DNA of 64,000 bases from Metabacillus dongyingensis (GCF_019933155.2 NZ_CP082944.1:4714001-4778000); one strand, 5' to 3'; positions 52,063 to 59,914 are shown, counted from the stretch's first letter. A program made the numbers and translations. Notes: generated by a model from the sequence alone, not told the origin.

Positions 52063-54808
52063 TTTGAAGATCTCCGTCCATACGGAACAAATCGAGAATT
52101 TTCACTTTTACGTATGGTGCACAACGAAGGATGAGAAAACGCTCGGAACGAATCATATGCGGCGCTACTTGTTCACATGGCATGAATCCTCTTTCTTTGG
52201 ATCGCTGCTGGAAGATGTGAGCTACATTGGGGTCCCTTCTGTTCTGCTTTCCCCATGGATGATGGTTGAGCTGATCGGAAAAGATACGACGAATTCGCTG
52301 GCTGATATCGAGTACAGCGGCGATGCTGTCCCGCTGATTGATGCAGCAGAGGCCATTTACGATTGCATTGTGAACGGCGAGTTTATGCCAGATTTTGAAC
52401 GGTGGAAAAGTGGTTCTTTTGGATGGCGTGATACTGCTGGTGAGCTTGAAGGGTTTACAGCTGATTGGCTGTCTGCGGCTGTGAGCGATTTAATTGAGAG
52501 GAATCCGGATCTAGGGCGGGCATGGAGTGACATTGTTGAGGCTTATACCGCTACTGAAAAGTTTGAAGGTCATTTTCTTGACGAGCGCGACTGGCTGGAG
52601 AAGATTGGCTTCTTAATTGATGATGCTCCGTTTACGATTGGCCTGCGGTTAAACGAGCCTGATTATGATGGCGACGATTGGAAGCTTGAGCTGTTTTTAC
52701 GGGACCGAAAGAACCCGGATTCGTTTCATCTATTTCAGGGGCTAAAGGATTTGCCGACTCCTTGGCGAGGTTATATGGACCGGATTGAACGCGAGCAGCA
52801 GCGCTTTGAGGAAATTGTGCCGTGGCTTTCTTTTCAAAATGGAAACACGCATATTACCGAGGATGAGGCGTGGCTCTTTTTAACAAGTGCGAGTGAAACG
52901 TTTGTAAATACCGGTGTCGAGATTCTCCTGCCATCATGGTGGCAGGTTGTCCGTGATTCAAAGGTGATGCTGAAGGCGAAGATGTCGTCGGCCCCGCGTG
53001 GACAATCCTTTGTCGGCATGAACTCGCTGATTGATTTCAACTGGCGCTTTGCGACGAATGGCGTGGAAATGAGCGAGGAAGAATTCATGGGGATGGTGAA
53101 TGATAACCGCCGTCTTGTGAATTTTAAAGGACAGTGGATTAAGTTAGACCCTGCTTTTATCAAGCATGTGCAGTCGATTTTGAAAAAGGCGGAAAAAGAA
53201 GGTCTGCATTTTTCCGATATTCTGCAGCAGGAGCTGGCTGACGCACGTGATAGTGATGATGAGGTTCTTGATTCAAGAGCATTTGCGAATATTCATATTG
53301 AGCTTAGCCGACAGATGAAGTCGATGCTTCGTCAGCTTACGGAGATAACGGATATTCCGAAGCACGATGTTCCTTCGACGTTTCACGGTGACCTTCGTCC
53401 TTATCAGCAGCAAGGCGTTGACTGGCTGCTGTTTCTCCGGAAGTTCCATTTTGGAGCTTGTTTAGCGGACGATATGGGTCTCGGGAAAACGATACAGATG
53501 ATCGCTTATTTTGTTTATGTATTAGAACACGAAAAACGAGAAACACCATTTTTAATCATTGCTCCAACTTCGGTTCTCGGTAACTGGCAGAAGGAAATTG
53601 AGAAGTTTGCTCCTAGTTTGAAGGTTCATCTTCATTACGGTCCTAATCGGGCAAAGGGTGAAGATTTTAATGTATCGCTTGCCGATACGGATATTGTTTT
53701 GACGTCTTACGGCCTGTCTCACGCCGACCATGAAGAGATTGCTTCTGTTGCGTGGAGCACGATTTGTTTAGATGAAGCGCAGAATATTAAAAATGCGCAC
53801 ACTAAGCAGTCCCGTGCGATTCGGAAATTGAAGGGCCAGCATCATATTGCCCTGACAGGAACTCCAATGGAAAATCGCTTAACGGAATTGTGGTCGATTT
53901 TTGATTTTATCAATACAGGATTTCTTGGCAGTTTGCATAGTTTCCATAAGCGATTTGTGCTGCCGATTGAGAAGGATCGGGATCCGGCGATTATCGGAAA
54001 CTTGCAGCAGCTGATTAAGCCGTTCCTGCTGCGCCGGACGAAGCGTGATGAACAGGTTGCGCTGAATCTGCCTGAGAAGCAGGAGCAGAAAGAGTATATC
54101 CCGCTTACGGTTGAGCAGGCATCTCTTTATGAACAGCTCGTTAAGGATACCTTTGATCAGGTGTCACAGCTTGCTGGAATGCAGCGGAAGGCTTTGATTT
54201 TGAAGATGCTCGGAAAGCTGAAGCAGATCTGTAATCATCCGGCACTTTATTTGAAAGAGGAACGTGCGGAAGCAGTGACGACCCGCTCTCATAAAATTGA
54301 GAAGCTGCTTGAGCTTGTGACGGCGATTCGGGAGCAGGATGAAAGCTGTTTGATTTTCACGCAGTATATTGGCATGGGCGAGATGATTCAATCCCTGCTT
54401 GAGCGTGAGTTTGGAGAGAAAGTCTTGTTCTTAAACGGCAGTGTGGCAAAAAATGCGCGCGATAAGATGGTGGAGCAGTTCCAGAATAAAGAGTATTCGA
54501 TTTTGATCTTGTCACTGAAAGCTGGAGGAACTGGTTTGAACTTAACCGCTGCGAACCATGTCGTTCATTATGACCGCTGGTGGAACCCTGCTGTTGAGAA
54601 CCAGGCTACAGACCGTGCATACCGCATAGGGCAGAATCGTTTCGTTCACGTGCATAAGCTGATTACTACAGGAACTATTGAAGAGAAAATCGATGGCATG
54701 CTGGATAAAAAGCAATCGCTGAACGATGAAATTATTCAAAGCGAGAGCTGGATCACAGAGCTGTCCACAGACGAACTGGAAGAGCTCTTCACCCTCTCCA
54801 TGAGCTAG
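52052..54808 (+). CDS. ywqA: SNF2-family helicase, YwqA-like
   Basis: This 918-residue Swi2/Snf2 ATPase has an N-terminal helicase-associated region (about 1-440). Motor lobe 1 contains Walker A LADDMGLGKTIQ and Walker B DEAQ (a DEAQ variant of DEAH, in CLDEAQNIKN), followed by LTGTPMENRLTELW. Lobe 2 contains LIFTQYIGMGEM, SLKAGGTGLNL and the Q-x-x-GR-like ATDRAYRIGQ. These enzymes translocate on double-stranded DNA and displace proteins, rather than unwinding strands. Its start lies within the ywqB end. A 30-residue gene and a terminator follow. Confidence 0.92.
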   Translation: MLNDLKISVHTEQIENFHFYVWCTTKDEKTLGTNHMRRYLFTWHESSFFGSLLEDVSYIGVPSVLLSPWMMVELIGKDTTNSLADIEYSGDAVPLIDAAEAIYDCIVNGEFMPDFERWKSGSFGWRDTAGELEGFTADWLSAAVSDLIERNPDLGRAWSDIVEAYTATEKFEGHFLDERDWLEKIGFLIDDAPFTIGLRLNEPDYDGDDWKLELFLRDRKNPDSFHLFQGLKDLPTPWRGYMDRIEREQQRFEEIVPWLSFQNGNTHITEDEAWLFLTSASETFVNTGVEILLPSWWQVVRDSKVMLKAKMSSAPRGQSFVGMNSLIDFNWRFATNGVEMSEEEFMGMVNDNRRLVNFKGQWIKLDPAFIKHVQSILKKAEKEGLHFSDILQQELADARDSDDEVLDSRAFANIHIELSRQMKSMLRQLTEITDIPKHDVPSTFHGDLRPYQQQGVDWLLFLRKFHFGACLADDMGLGKTIQMIAYFVYVLEHEKRETPFLIIAPTSVLGNWQKEIEKFAPSLKVHLHYGPNRAKGEDFNVSLADTDIVLTSYGLSHADHEEIASVAWSTICLDEAQNIKNAHTKQSRAIRKLKGQHHIALTGTPMENRLTELWSIFDFINTGFLGSLHSFHKRFVLPIEKDRDPAIIGNLQQLIKPFLLRRTKRDEQVALNLPEKQEQKEYIPLTVEQASLYEQLVKDTFDQVSQLAGMQRKALILKMLGKLKQICNHPALYLKEERAEAVTTRSHKIEKLLELVTAIREQDESCLIFTQYIGMGEMIQSLLEREFGEKVLFLNGSVAKNARDKMVEQFQNKEYSILILSLKAGGTGLNLTAANHVVHYDRWWNPAVENQATDRAYRIGQNRFVHVHKLITTGTIEEKIDGMLDKKQSLNDEIIQSESWITELSTDELEELFTLSMS

Positions 54809-54820
54809 GAGGCGCACGAC

Positions 54821-54913
54821 ATGAGCAAGAAAAAAGAAGATTTGAAGAAAGAAACAATGAGTGCAGAGTGGAAGAAGCTGTATGAATTGATTGCTAAGAA
54901 GGTTGGGAAATAG
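54821..54913 (+). CDS. Very small basic protein, 30 residues, after ywqA
   Basis: The peptide starts MSKKKEDLKKETMSAEWKKL and ends LIAKKVGK. It is highly charged with a net positive charge and predicted helical. AGGAGG stands eight bases before the ATG, it starts 12 bases after the ywqA stop, and a terminator begins 12 bases after its own stop, so it is very probably translated as the third gene of the ywqB-ywqA operon. No family is recognised. A DNA- or nucleotide-associated accessory role is only a guess. Confidence 0.65.
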   Translation: MSKKKEDLKKETMSAEWKKLYELIAKKVGK

Positions 54914-54925
54914 GGTTATGTTGGG

Positions 54926-54951
54926 ACCAGTCCGTATTGGGCTGGTTTTTT
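54926..54951 (+). terminator. Intrinsic terminator of the ywqB-ywqA operon
   Basis: ACCAGTCC and GGGCTGGT pair around GTATT, followed by a run of T on the plus strand. Confidence 0.85.
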
Positions 54952-55039
54952 GTATTTTTTTAGTGGTTTTTCTAGATGCAGTGGGGTATTTAAAGGTTTT
55001 GGGGAAGCTGTTGGTAAGGTAATTCCGTCAGACAGTTGG

Positions 55040-55152
55040 ATTACTTTCCAATATGGGGTTTTTACTTGCCGGAATGACTCTTTTACTAGCGGGAATCGGA
55101 CAAATACTTGCCAGTATAGAGTAAATACTATCTTTTTTCCAGATACCTCCTA
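55040..55152. repeat. Dispersed intergenic repeat, copy 1
   Basis: This copy is composed of degenerate 21-bp steps, each with a TACT core: TTACTTTCC, TTTTACTTGCCGG, TTTTACTAGCGGG, AAATACTTGCC, AAATACTATC, ending TTTTTTCCAGATACCTCCTA. It is related to the copies at 58951 and 59228 and is the most diverged of the three. It lies between the ywqA operon terminator and the coiled-coil gene. Confidence 0.85.
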
Positions 55153-55161
55153 ATTTAACAT

Positions 55162-55192
55162 GAAAAAATCAACCTCTTTTTTAAGGCTGATT
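55162..55192 (-). terminator. Terminator overlapping the coiled-coil gene stop
   Basis: On the minus strand AATCAGCCT pairs with AGGTTGATT (one mismatch), followed by UUUUU. The stem includes the stop codon at 55181-55183. Confidence 0.65.
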
Positions 55193-55684
55193 GAGTTCAT
55201 GCAATTTAAAGATTTCTATGTCATGCTCTGCTGATTTTTTCTTTAAATATTCTAGTTCAAGACGCTGATATGACAGTTCTTTTAGGAGCGTCTTATCTCT
55301 AGATTCGCTTTTTGCTGCGTTGTCATTGACTTTCCCTTCTAATGCGGCCATTTCTTTAAGCAGCATGTTGTCTCTTTTTTCGCTTTTTACTTCATTGTCG
55401 TCAATCTTGCCCTCTATGATTGCCATCTCTTTAAGCAATTCTGCCCTCATTCCAGACATTTCTGTTTTCAAACTCAAGACATCTGTTTTCACTTCTGACA
55501 TGTCTGTTTTTAGGTTTGAGACATCCGCTTTCACTTCTGACATGTCTGTTTTTAGGTTTGAGACATCCGCTTTCACTTCTGACATGTCCGTTTTTAAATT
55601 TGCAACGTCTGTTTTTATCTCTGACACTTCTACTCTAATCCCGTCGATACCAGTGAGAATTCGGGTTAGCAACTCTTCATTCAT
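55181..55684 (-). CDS. Coiled-coil protein with 14-residue repeats
   Basis: This 167-residue all-helical protein contains at least four consecutive 14-residue units (TDMSEVKADVSNLK and variants, about residues 25-80), two heptads each. A longer coiled coil then runs with a second pair of related segments (LLKEMA.xEGK). No signal peptide or membrane helix is present. The ATG at 55682-55684 has GAGG nine bases upstream; a TTG precedes it. The repeats are encoded by near-identical 42-bp DNA units at 55497-55622, prone to slippage. Function is unknown; a structural or scaffold role is plausible. Confidence 0.75.
   Translation of the reverse strand: MNEELLTRILTGIDGIRVEVSEIKTDVANLKTDMSEVKADVSNLKTDMSEVKADVSNLKTDMSEVKTDVLSLKTEMSGMRAELLKEMAIIEGKIDDNEVKSEKRDNMLLKEMAALEGKVNDNAAKSESRDKTLLKELSYQRLELEYLKKKSAEHDIEIFKLHELNQP
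55497..55622. repeat. 42-bp tandem DNA repeats inside the coiled-coil gene
   Basis: Units start at 55497, 55539 and 55581 with GACATGTC(T/C)G; the first two are almost identical and the third diverges toward its end. The period of 42 bp equals 14 codons, so unit gain or loss keeps the frame. Confidence 0.85.
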
Positions 55685-55742
55685 CAAATGATACCTCGCT
55701 TTCTTAGTCTTATTATATCCTACTTTCCCCTTCTCAAGAAAG

Positions 55743-55768
55743 AACTAGCCGGAGAGTTCCGGCTAGTT
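55743..55768 (-). terminator. Probable terminator of ssbB
   Basis: AACTAGCCGGA and TCCGGCTAGTT form a perfect 11-bp stem with a four-base loop. The minus-strand transcript continues CUUUCUUG, a moderate U-rich tail, about 65 bases after the ssbB stop. Confidence 0.6.
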
Positions 55769-55833
55769 AAGTGAGGAAGTGGGGAGTTCCTTGATTCTGT
55801 TTCTGTGAGGGGTTTTGAGGGTTTGTAACTTTG

Positions 55834-56181
55834 TTATTTTTCTGTTACTGCAAGCTCACGGGTTTTGCCGCCCATGAAGCGTACGGAGTCAGCGACGACT
55901 TCTGTGACATAGACGCGCCTGCCTTCCGAGTTTTCGTAGTTGCGGGTCTGGATGCGCCCGGATACGCCTACGATTGAACCCTTGCGGCAATAGTTCGCTG
56001 TGTTTTCTGCCGTTTTTCTCCACAGGGTGCAGTTGACGAAGTCTGTGTCCATGTCACCCGCTGCATTTTTAAATGACCGGCTCACTGCGAGTGTGATATT
56101 GGCGACAGGCGCCCCTTCCGCTGTGTAGCGCATTTCCGGGTCTTTTGTTAAGCGTCCGACCAGCGTGACTGAATTAATCAC
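55834..56181 (-). CDS. ssbB: Single-stranded DNA-binding protein, short SsbB type
   Basis: This 115-residue protein consists of the OB-fold alone: [40 protein letters not shown] and [24 protein letters not shown]. The acidic C-terminal tail of the essential SsbA is missing, which is characteristic of the competence-associated SsbB (YwpH) of B. subtilis. That protein protects incoming DNA during transformation. A two-box ComK site lies about 70-100 bp upstream of the start. In B. subtilis, SSB proteins are also targets of the YwqD tyrosine kinase (established knowledge). Confidence 0.92.
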   Translation of the reverse strand: MINSVTLVGRLTKDPEMRYTAEGAPVANITLAVSRSFKNAAGDMDTDFVNCTLWRKTAENTANYCRKGSIVGVSGRIQTRNYENSEGRRVYVTEVVADSVRFMGGKTRELAVTEK

Positions 56182-56247
56182 CTAATTCCTCCTCTCTTTA
56201 GCTTACAAGGCTATTGTAGCGGGTAATTGGAATTAGGAAAAATCTTG

Positions 56248-56281
56248 AAAATGTCGTTTTTGGGTTTTGAAAAGTGATTTT
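56248..56281 (-). promoter_or_regulatory. ComK box upstream of ssbB
   Basis: AAAATGTCGTTTT (56248-56260) is a perfect AAAA-N5-TTTT half-site. GAAAAGTGATTTT (56269-56281) is a second half-site with one mismatch. The 8-bp spacer is one of the spacings used by ComK, the competence master regulator. Confidence 0.7.
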
Positions 56282-56338
56282 CCCAGTAGAATTTCAGTGT
56301 TTTCTAGGCTCATTTCTTACGATTCGTTATGTTTGCTG

Positions 56339-56737
56339 CTATTTTCTATGTATTTGAAATAAATAGGATTGCTGTTCATGACCTGAAAAAGTGATGCTTT
56401 GGAGAATAGCTTGAAATGCTTGTGATGCGATGAGTTCATTCTGAATGGCTGTTTCTTCATAACGCTTGGTTTGTTCGATCCATACGTAAGATTTGATGGA
56501 CATTTCATTTTTTAATAAATCAAAAAGAATTCTTACGATTTGAAGCTTGTCTTTTGTTTCGTATAATATTTCTACTGACGCTTCCCTATGTACTTGGAAG
56601 TGGTGGTACTTTGTTTTGCCGGCAATGATCTCCCCTACTTTTAATAATAATGATTTATCATCTAACCTTTCTCTCACTATTTCACTCGTTTTTTGCAGAT
56701 CTTTTACTGAAATTGTTTTTAACTTAATCGTCTCCAT
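56339..56737 (-). CDS. Hypothetical protein, 132 residues, upstream of ssbB
   Basis: The product starts METIKLKTISVKDLQKTSEI and has mixed alpha/beta character with no signal peptide or membrane helix. It occupies the position of ywpG in B. subtilis (between ssbB and ywpF), but I cannot confirm the relationship by sequence. It is read in the same direction as ssbB with a 157-bp gap holding the ComK site, so ssbB has its own promoter. Function unknown. Confidence 0.6.
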   Translation of the reverse strand: METIKLKTISVKDLQKTSEIVRERLDDKSLLLKVGEIIAGKTKYHHFQVHREASVEILYETKDKLQIVRILFDLLKNEMSIKSYVWIEQTKRYEETAIQNELIASQAFQAILQSITFSGHEQQSYLFQIHRK

Positions 56738-56942
56738 TGATCAGCCTCATTTCTTAAAGTTTGCTATTTTACCATAGCAAATTTACGAGTTTATGAAAAA
56801 TGCCGGATATAGGCATTTTTACTCATATATTGTCATATTTTGTATTAAACCTCTCTCTTCCTCTTTTTTCCTCTTTTTTTCATCTGTTTAATTGATTCAT
56901 TCTGCTCATCCCTCCGTTTGGTGCTTCACTCTTTCTGTATGA

Positions 56943-56948
56943 TATAAT
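56943..56948 (+). promoter_or_regulatory. Extended -10 element of the ywpF-like gene
   Basis: TGATATAAT contains a consensus -10 with the TG extension, 49 bp before the start codon. The -35 region is poor. Confidence 0.45.
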
Positions 56949-56996
56949 GTAACAATAACCATACATGAACGATAAACTGGACTAAGGAGGGTATTT

Positions 56997-57452
56997 ATGA
57001 AAACGTTTAGACTCGTAGGGCTGACAATTGAAGTGCAAGGAGAAAACGGTGCTCGTTTAGAAGAAATCCCCTTATCGGACGGACTGATCATCAACAAAGA
57101 AGACGGGGAAAATCATTGGATGATTGAGGCTCTTTTACAAAAGGAACACCGCTCATACTTTGAAACACTCTCGCAAAAGAAAAATGAACTGCATATTTAT
57201 GTAACAATTTCCAAAAAAACAAACAAACCCGCCGAGATCGTGGCGAAGATTAAATCCATCATGGTCCTGGAAGAACATATTTCTGTCTTATTTGAGGGGC
57301 GGATGCTCGCGCGAAAAGCAAAGAACGAGCCTGAAAAATTGCTTGAGGATTTGCTGACAAAAGGTTTGCACGGTGAAGACCTAAAGAAGGCTTTCAAACA
57401 AAAGCTAAAAGAACAAAGAGAATTAAACGTGAAAAAGTCCCCTCAAACGTGA
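56997..57452 (+). CDS. ywpF: YwpF-like protein
   Basis: This 151-residue protein of the YwpF-like family starts MKTFRLVGLTIEV, followed by EIPLSDGLIINKEDGENHWMI and, near residue 98, LEEHISVLFEGRM. It is soluble with no recognised catalytic motif; function is not known. The gene lies alone on the plus strand between the hypothetical gene and the lipoprotein gene, with GGAGGG before the ATG. Its stop codon falls inside the following terminator. Confidence 0.8.
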   Translation: MKTFRLVGLTIEVQGENGARLEEIPLSDGLIINKEDGENHWMIEALLQKEHRSYFETLSQKKNELHIYVTISKKTNKPAEIVAKIKSIMVLEEHISVLFEGRMLARKAKNEPEKLLEDLLTKGLHGEDLKKAFKQKLKEQRELNVKKSPQT

Positions 57453-57466
57453 GCGGGACTTTTTCT
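57432..57466. terminator. Bidirectional terminator overlapping the ywpF stop
   Basis: AAAAAGTCCC and GGGACTTTTT form a 10-bp stem with T-runs on both strands, placed between the convergent ywpF-like and lipoprotein genes. Confidence 0.85.
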
Positions 57467-57476
57467 ATTTATGCTG

Positions 57477-57752
57477 CTATTTGTTTTCGTCTTTCATATC
57501 GTTTTCCATGTCATGTTCCATATCTTTCTCGTCTTCTTCCATGTTGTTCTCATCTTTCTGCATGTCTTCTTCCATATCCTGCTCCATGTCCTTCTCTGTT
57601 TCGTCCTCAACAGGAGGCGTGTCATCATTTGGCACTTCTTCTTCAATATTGTTATCTTCCGGTGGTGCAGGATCCTGATCGTCCGCACAGCCCGCAATCA
57701 GCATAGCTGCTAATAATGTACCAGAAATTTTAAGTATCCACTTCGTATTCAT
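57477..57752 (-). CDS. Small acidic lipoprotein, low complexity
   Basis: This 91-residue protein has a lipoprotein signal (MNTKWILKISGTLLAAMLIAGC, lipobox IAGC). The whole mature region is acidic low complexity: a Pro/Asp/Glu part followed by repeated D-M-E-x-D-M and KDE units rich in Met. The start at 57750-57752 follows GGAAGGAG. It should sit on the outer face of the membrane. Acidic Met-rich stretches could bind metal ions, but this is a guess. The gene is followed by a shared terminator. Confidence 0.72.
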   Translation of the reverse strand: MNTKWILKISGTLLAAMLIAGCADDQDPAPPEDNNIEEEVPNDDTPPVEDETEKDMEQDMEEDMQKDENNMEEDEKDMEHDMENDMKDENK

Positions 57753-57889
57753 AATCATACTCCTTCCTTAATTAGACCTTTATCCAGCGGTCGTGGTTAG
57801 GGTGTCCAGAATGATTAGGTTTATTCGGAAAATTTGTCTAAAGCAGGTGTTACAGTATTTATTTACCACATATGTGGAAATGTAAACGT

Positions 57890-58861
57890 TTATTTTAAAA
57901 TGGGGAGCTGGTATTTGCGGTTTTTATAGGAGCCTGTGTGGTGGAGGTTTAGTACAGTTAATAATTTAGACGCAGAGCTCATTGAAGAGATTCTTAGAAA
58001 CTGCCTTATTTCTTTATTTGTAATGGTCGGCCCAAGTAACAAAGCGTAATCATTCAAAGAGGCGATATAAGCTTCTTTAGATGTGAACATGCATTTTTTG
58101 CAAACCCAGCTTCCGCTAATTTTTTTCATCGGGATTGAAAAGCATTGTGTGCAATGAACACCTGTTATTAAATCTGACCTTGATAGTTGAAATTGTTGAA
58201 GTAGATCCGGGTTATTTGGTGAGTGGTGTTTAATAAGTTGCCTTGACAGCTTATTTAAATCCTTAATTGTTAAAATCTGATCTTTATACCGATTATCCAG
58301 TAAACGAATTTTATCTTGGAGTGATCCTGCATGTAACACTTTTTTCAATACTGTTTCTGAGTAGTTTGGAATGGTTTTAAGAATAGCTGCGGGATTGCTG
58401 ATGACGATATAAGAATGCAGCGGCATACTGGGGTAATTGTGTTCAGACAGCCATGTTTGAAGATTTTTCTGTTGGCGCCTTACTTGAAGAATTGGATCAG
58501 GGAATGCTTCTTCTCGTCCATTTAGTGTTCGTATTAGTTGTTTAAATGTCTGATCGAAACATAGCGTTCCACTCATGTTTTTGACTTCAAGAATTAGAAT
58601 ATAGGATCTAGTTAGGATCACAATATCTAATTGAAAATAATGTTCTTTATTCAGCAGTCTAATATCGTGCAGCACAAGGAACTCTTTACTTGATAACGGT
58701 AGCAAATGATAATCAATTGACTGTTCACCGCGATACCCCGCCATACTTTTAGCATACTCCTCTTCAATTTTAGCTCTTATTATATGGTTCTGGAGCAGCC
58801 TCCTTAGTAAAGCCTGCAGCTTTTGAATTTTTACAGGTAATTGTTTTTCTTTTTTTATCAA
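57890..58861 (-). CDS. NERD-domain protein with C-terminal zinc ribbon
   Basis: This 323-residue protein has a nuclease-related (NERD) domain at about 42-160: GYRGEQ, then FQLDIV (Asp79) and LEVKNMSG (Glu92, Lys94). These are the D...ExK residues of the restriction-endonuclease-like fold. A CxxC pair (VHCTQC and VCKKC, about 238-258) forms a zinc ribbon, and a small helical C-terminus follows. NERD proteins are presumed DNA-processing enzymes; the substrate is unknown. It is a lone gene between an acidic lipoprotein gene and a repeat-rich intergenic region. Confidence 0.82.
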   Translation of the reverse strand: MIKKEKQLPVKIQKLQALLRRLLQNHIIRAKIEEEYAKSMAGYRGEQSIDYHLLPLSSKEFLVLHDIRLLNKEHYFQLDIVILTRSYILILEVKNMSGTLCFDQTFKQLIRTLNGREEAFPDPILQVRRQQKNLQTWLSEHNYPSMPLHSYIVISNPAAILKTIPNYSETVLKKVLHAGSLQDKIRLLDNRYKDQILTIKDLNKLSRQLIKHHSPNNPDLLQQFQLSRSDLITGVHCTQCFSIPMKKISGSWVCKKCMFTSKEAYIASLNDYALLLGPTITNKEIRQFLRISSMSSASKLLTVLNLHHTGSYKNRKYQLPILK

Positions 58862-58950
58862 AAGATCACTCCTTCTCTTTATTAATTTTGTTTATTTCTA
58901 GATTTATTTTTAAACTCCTTTGCAGCGCGGCAAAATAGAATTTTATTTTT

Positions 58951-59087
58951 GCTCAGATTCAAGGATGAAGTGATTTACTTTCCAAAATGGGACTTTTACT
59001 TGCTGGAATGCCTCTTTTACTAGCGAGAATCAGGTAAATACTTTCCTTTTTGGAGCTAATACTTTCTTTTTTCCAGATACCTCCTAG
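58951..59087. repeat. Dispersed intergenic repeat, copy 2
   Basis: This copy starts GCTCAGATTCAAGGATGAAG, then gives ATTTACTTTCCAAAATGGGA, TTTTACTTGCTGG, TTTTACTAGCGAG, AAATACTTTCC, TAATACTTTC and TTTTTTCCAGATACCTCCTA. It is very similar to copy 3, 277 bp away, including the leading 30 bases that copy 1 lacks. Confidence 0.9.
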
Positions 59088-59227
59088 GTACGAAGGCTAT
59101 GATCACCGTTCAATCCTATTTTCTGTTCAAGTTCTCTATTTTCTGCCGGCAATCAGGCTTTTTCTATTTGCACTTGGCTATTTAAGTTTTTTCTTTTGAA
59201 CTGGATGGAATCTGACTGTGATTAGCC
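59088..59227. other. Non-coding spacer between repeat copies 2 and 3
   Basis: The NERD gene's upstream region up to the fabZ terminator (58862-59374) has no gene. It holds the two repeat copies; this 140-bp T-rich spacer between them shows no other recognisable element. Confidence 0.5.
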
Positions 59228-59363
59228 GCTCAGATCCAAGGATAAATCTGATTTACTTTCCAAAATGGGACTTTTACTTGCCGGAATGCCTCTTTTACTA
59301 GCGAGTACCGGGTAAATACTTTCCGGTTTGGAGCTAATACTTTCTTTTTTCCAGGCACCACCT
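59228..59363. repeat. Dispersed intergenic repeat, copy 3
   Basis: This copy starts GCTCAGATCCAAGGATAAAT and contains five steps of 21 bp with TACT cores (ATTTACTTTCC, TTTTACTTGCC, TTTTACTAGCG, AAATACTTTCC, TAATACTTTCT), ending TTTTTTCCAGGCACCACCTA. It is directly beside the fabZ terminator. Confidence 0.9.
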
Positions 59364-59374
59364 AAAAATCAGCA

Positions 59375-59400
59375 CAAAAAAACGATCCCGACAAGGATCG
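59375..59400 (-). terminator. Intrinsic terminator of fabZ
   Basis: On the minus strand CGATCC and GGATCG pair around a short loop, followed by seven U residues. It starts 10 bases after the fabZ stop. Confidence 0.87.
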
Positions 59401-59409
59401 CTCGCAAAT

Positions 59410-59844
59410 CTATTCTTTCTTTTCACCCAGCGCAAACATCAATTCTGTTTCACATACGACTTCGCCGTTTACTGTAGCGATGCCTTTGCCTTTGCCGAGT
59501 GATCCGCGCAGACGGATGATTTCAACTTCGAGGCGGAGCTGGTCGCCTGGTGTTACTTGCTTTTTAAAGCGGCAGTTGTCGATGCCTGCAAAGAAGGCAA
59601 GGCGGCCGCGGTTTTCTTCTTTGATCAGCATGGCAACAGCGCCGACTTGGGCGAGTGCTTCAACGATTAGGACGCCTGGCATGACTGGGTATTCTGGGAA
59701 ATGGCCATTGAAGAATTCTTCGTTTGCTGTTACGTTTTTTAGTCCGATTGCACGCTTGCCTTCGTCTACTTCAAGGATTTTATCGACGAGCAGGAATGGA
59801 TAACGGTGCGGAATGATTTCTTTGATTTGTGTGATGTCTAGCAT
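59410..59844 (-). CDS. fabZ: (3R)-hydroxyacyl-[acyl-carrier-protein] dehydratase
   Basis: This 144-residue hot-dog-fold enzyme of type II fatty acid synthesis dehydrates 3-hydroxyacyl-ACP to trans-2-enoyl-ACP. The active-site His48 lies in [13 protein letters not shown], and Glu62 in [21 protein letters not shown] at the N-terminus is the family signature. It is full length. A TGTATAAT extended -10 lies about 35 bases upstream on the minus strand, within the 67-bp gap after the EpuA-like gene, so it may have its own promoter. Confidence 0.94.
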   Translation of the reverse strand: MLDITQIKEIIPHRYPFLLVDKILEVDEGKRAIGLKNVTANEEFFNGHFPEYPVMPGVLIVEALAQVGAVAMLIKEENRGRLAFFAGIDNCRFKKQVTPGDQLRLEVEIIRLRGSLGKGKGIATVNGEVVCETELMFALGEKKE

Positions 59845-59888
59845 TTTAGTACCTCCTCCTAGTACAACCTATTAGTTCTATTATACAC

Positions 59889-59914
59889 AAAAAGGAGGGG
59901 GTTAGCCCTCCTTA
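59889..59914 (-). terminator. Terminator overlapping the EpuA-like gene stop
   Basis: On the minus strand AAGGAGGG pairs with CCTCCTT around a short loop, followed by UUUUGUG. The stem overlaps the TAA at 59912-59914. Confidence 0.7.

Noticed and set aside
59845..59880. FapR operator upstream of fabZ
   Set aside because: TTAGTACC is present but the inverted partner GGTACTAA is not at the right spacing; the element mostly overlaps the ribosome binding site.
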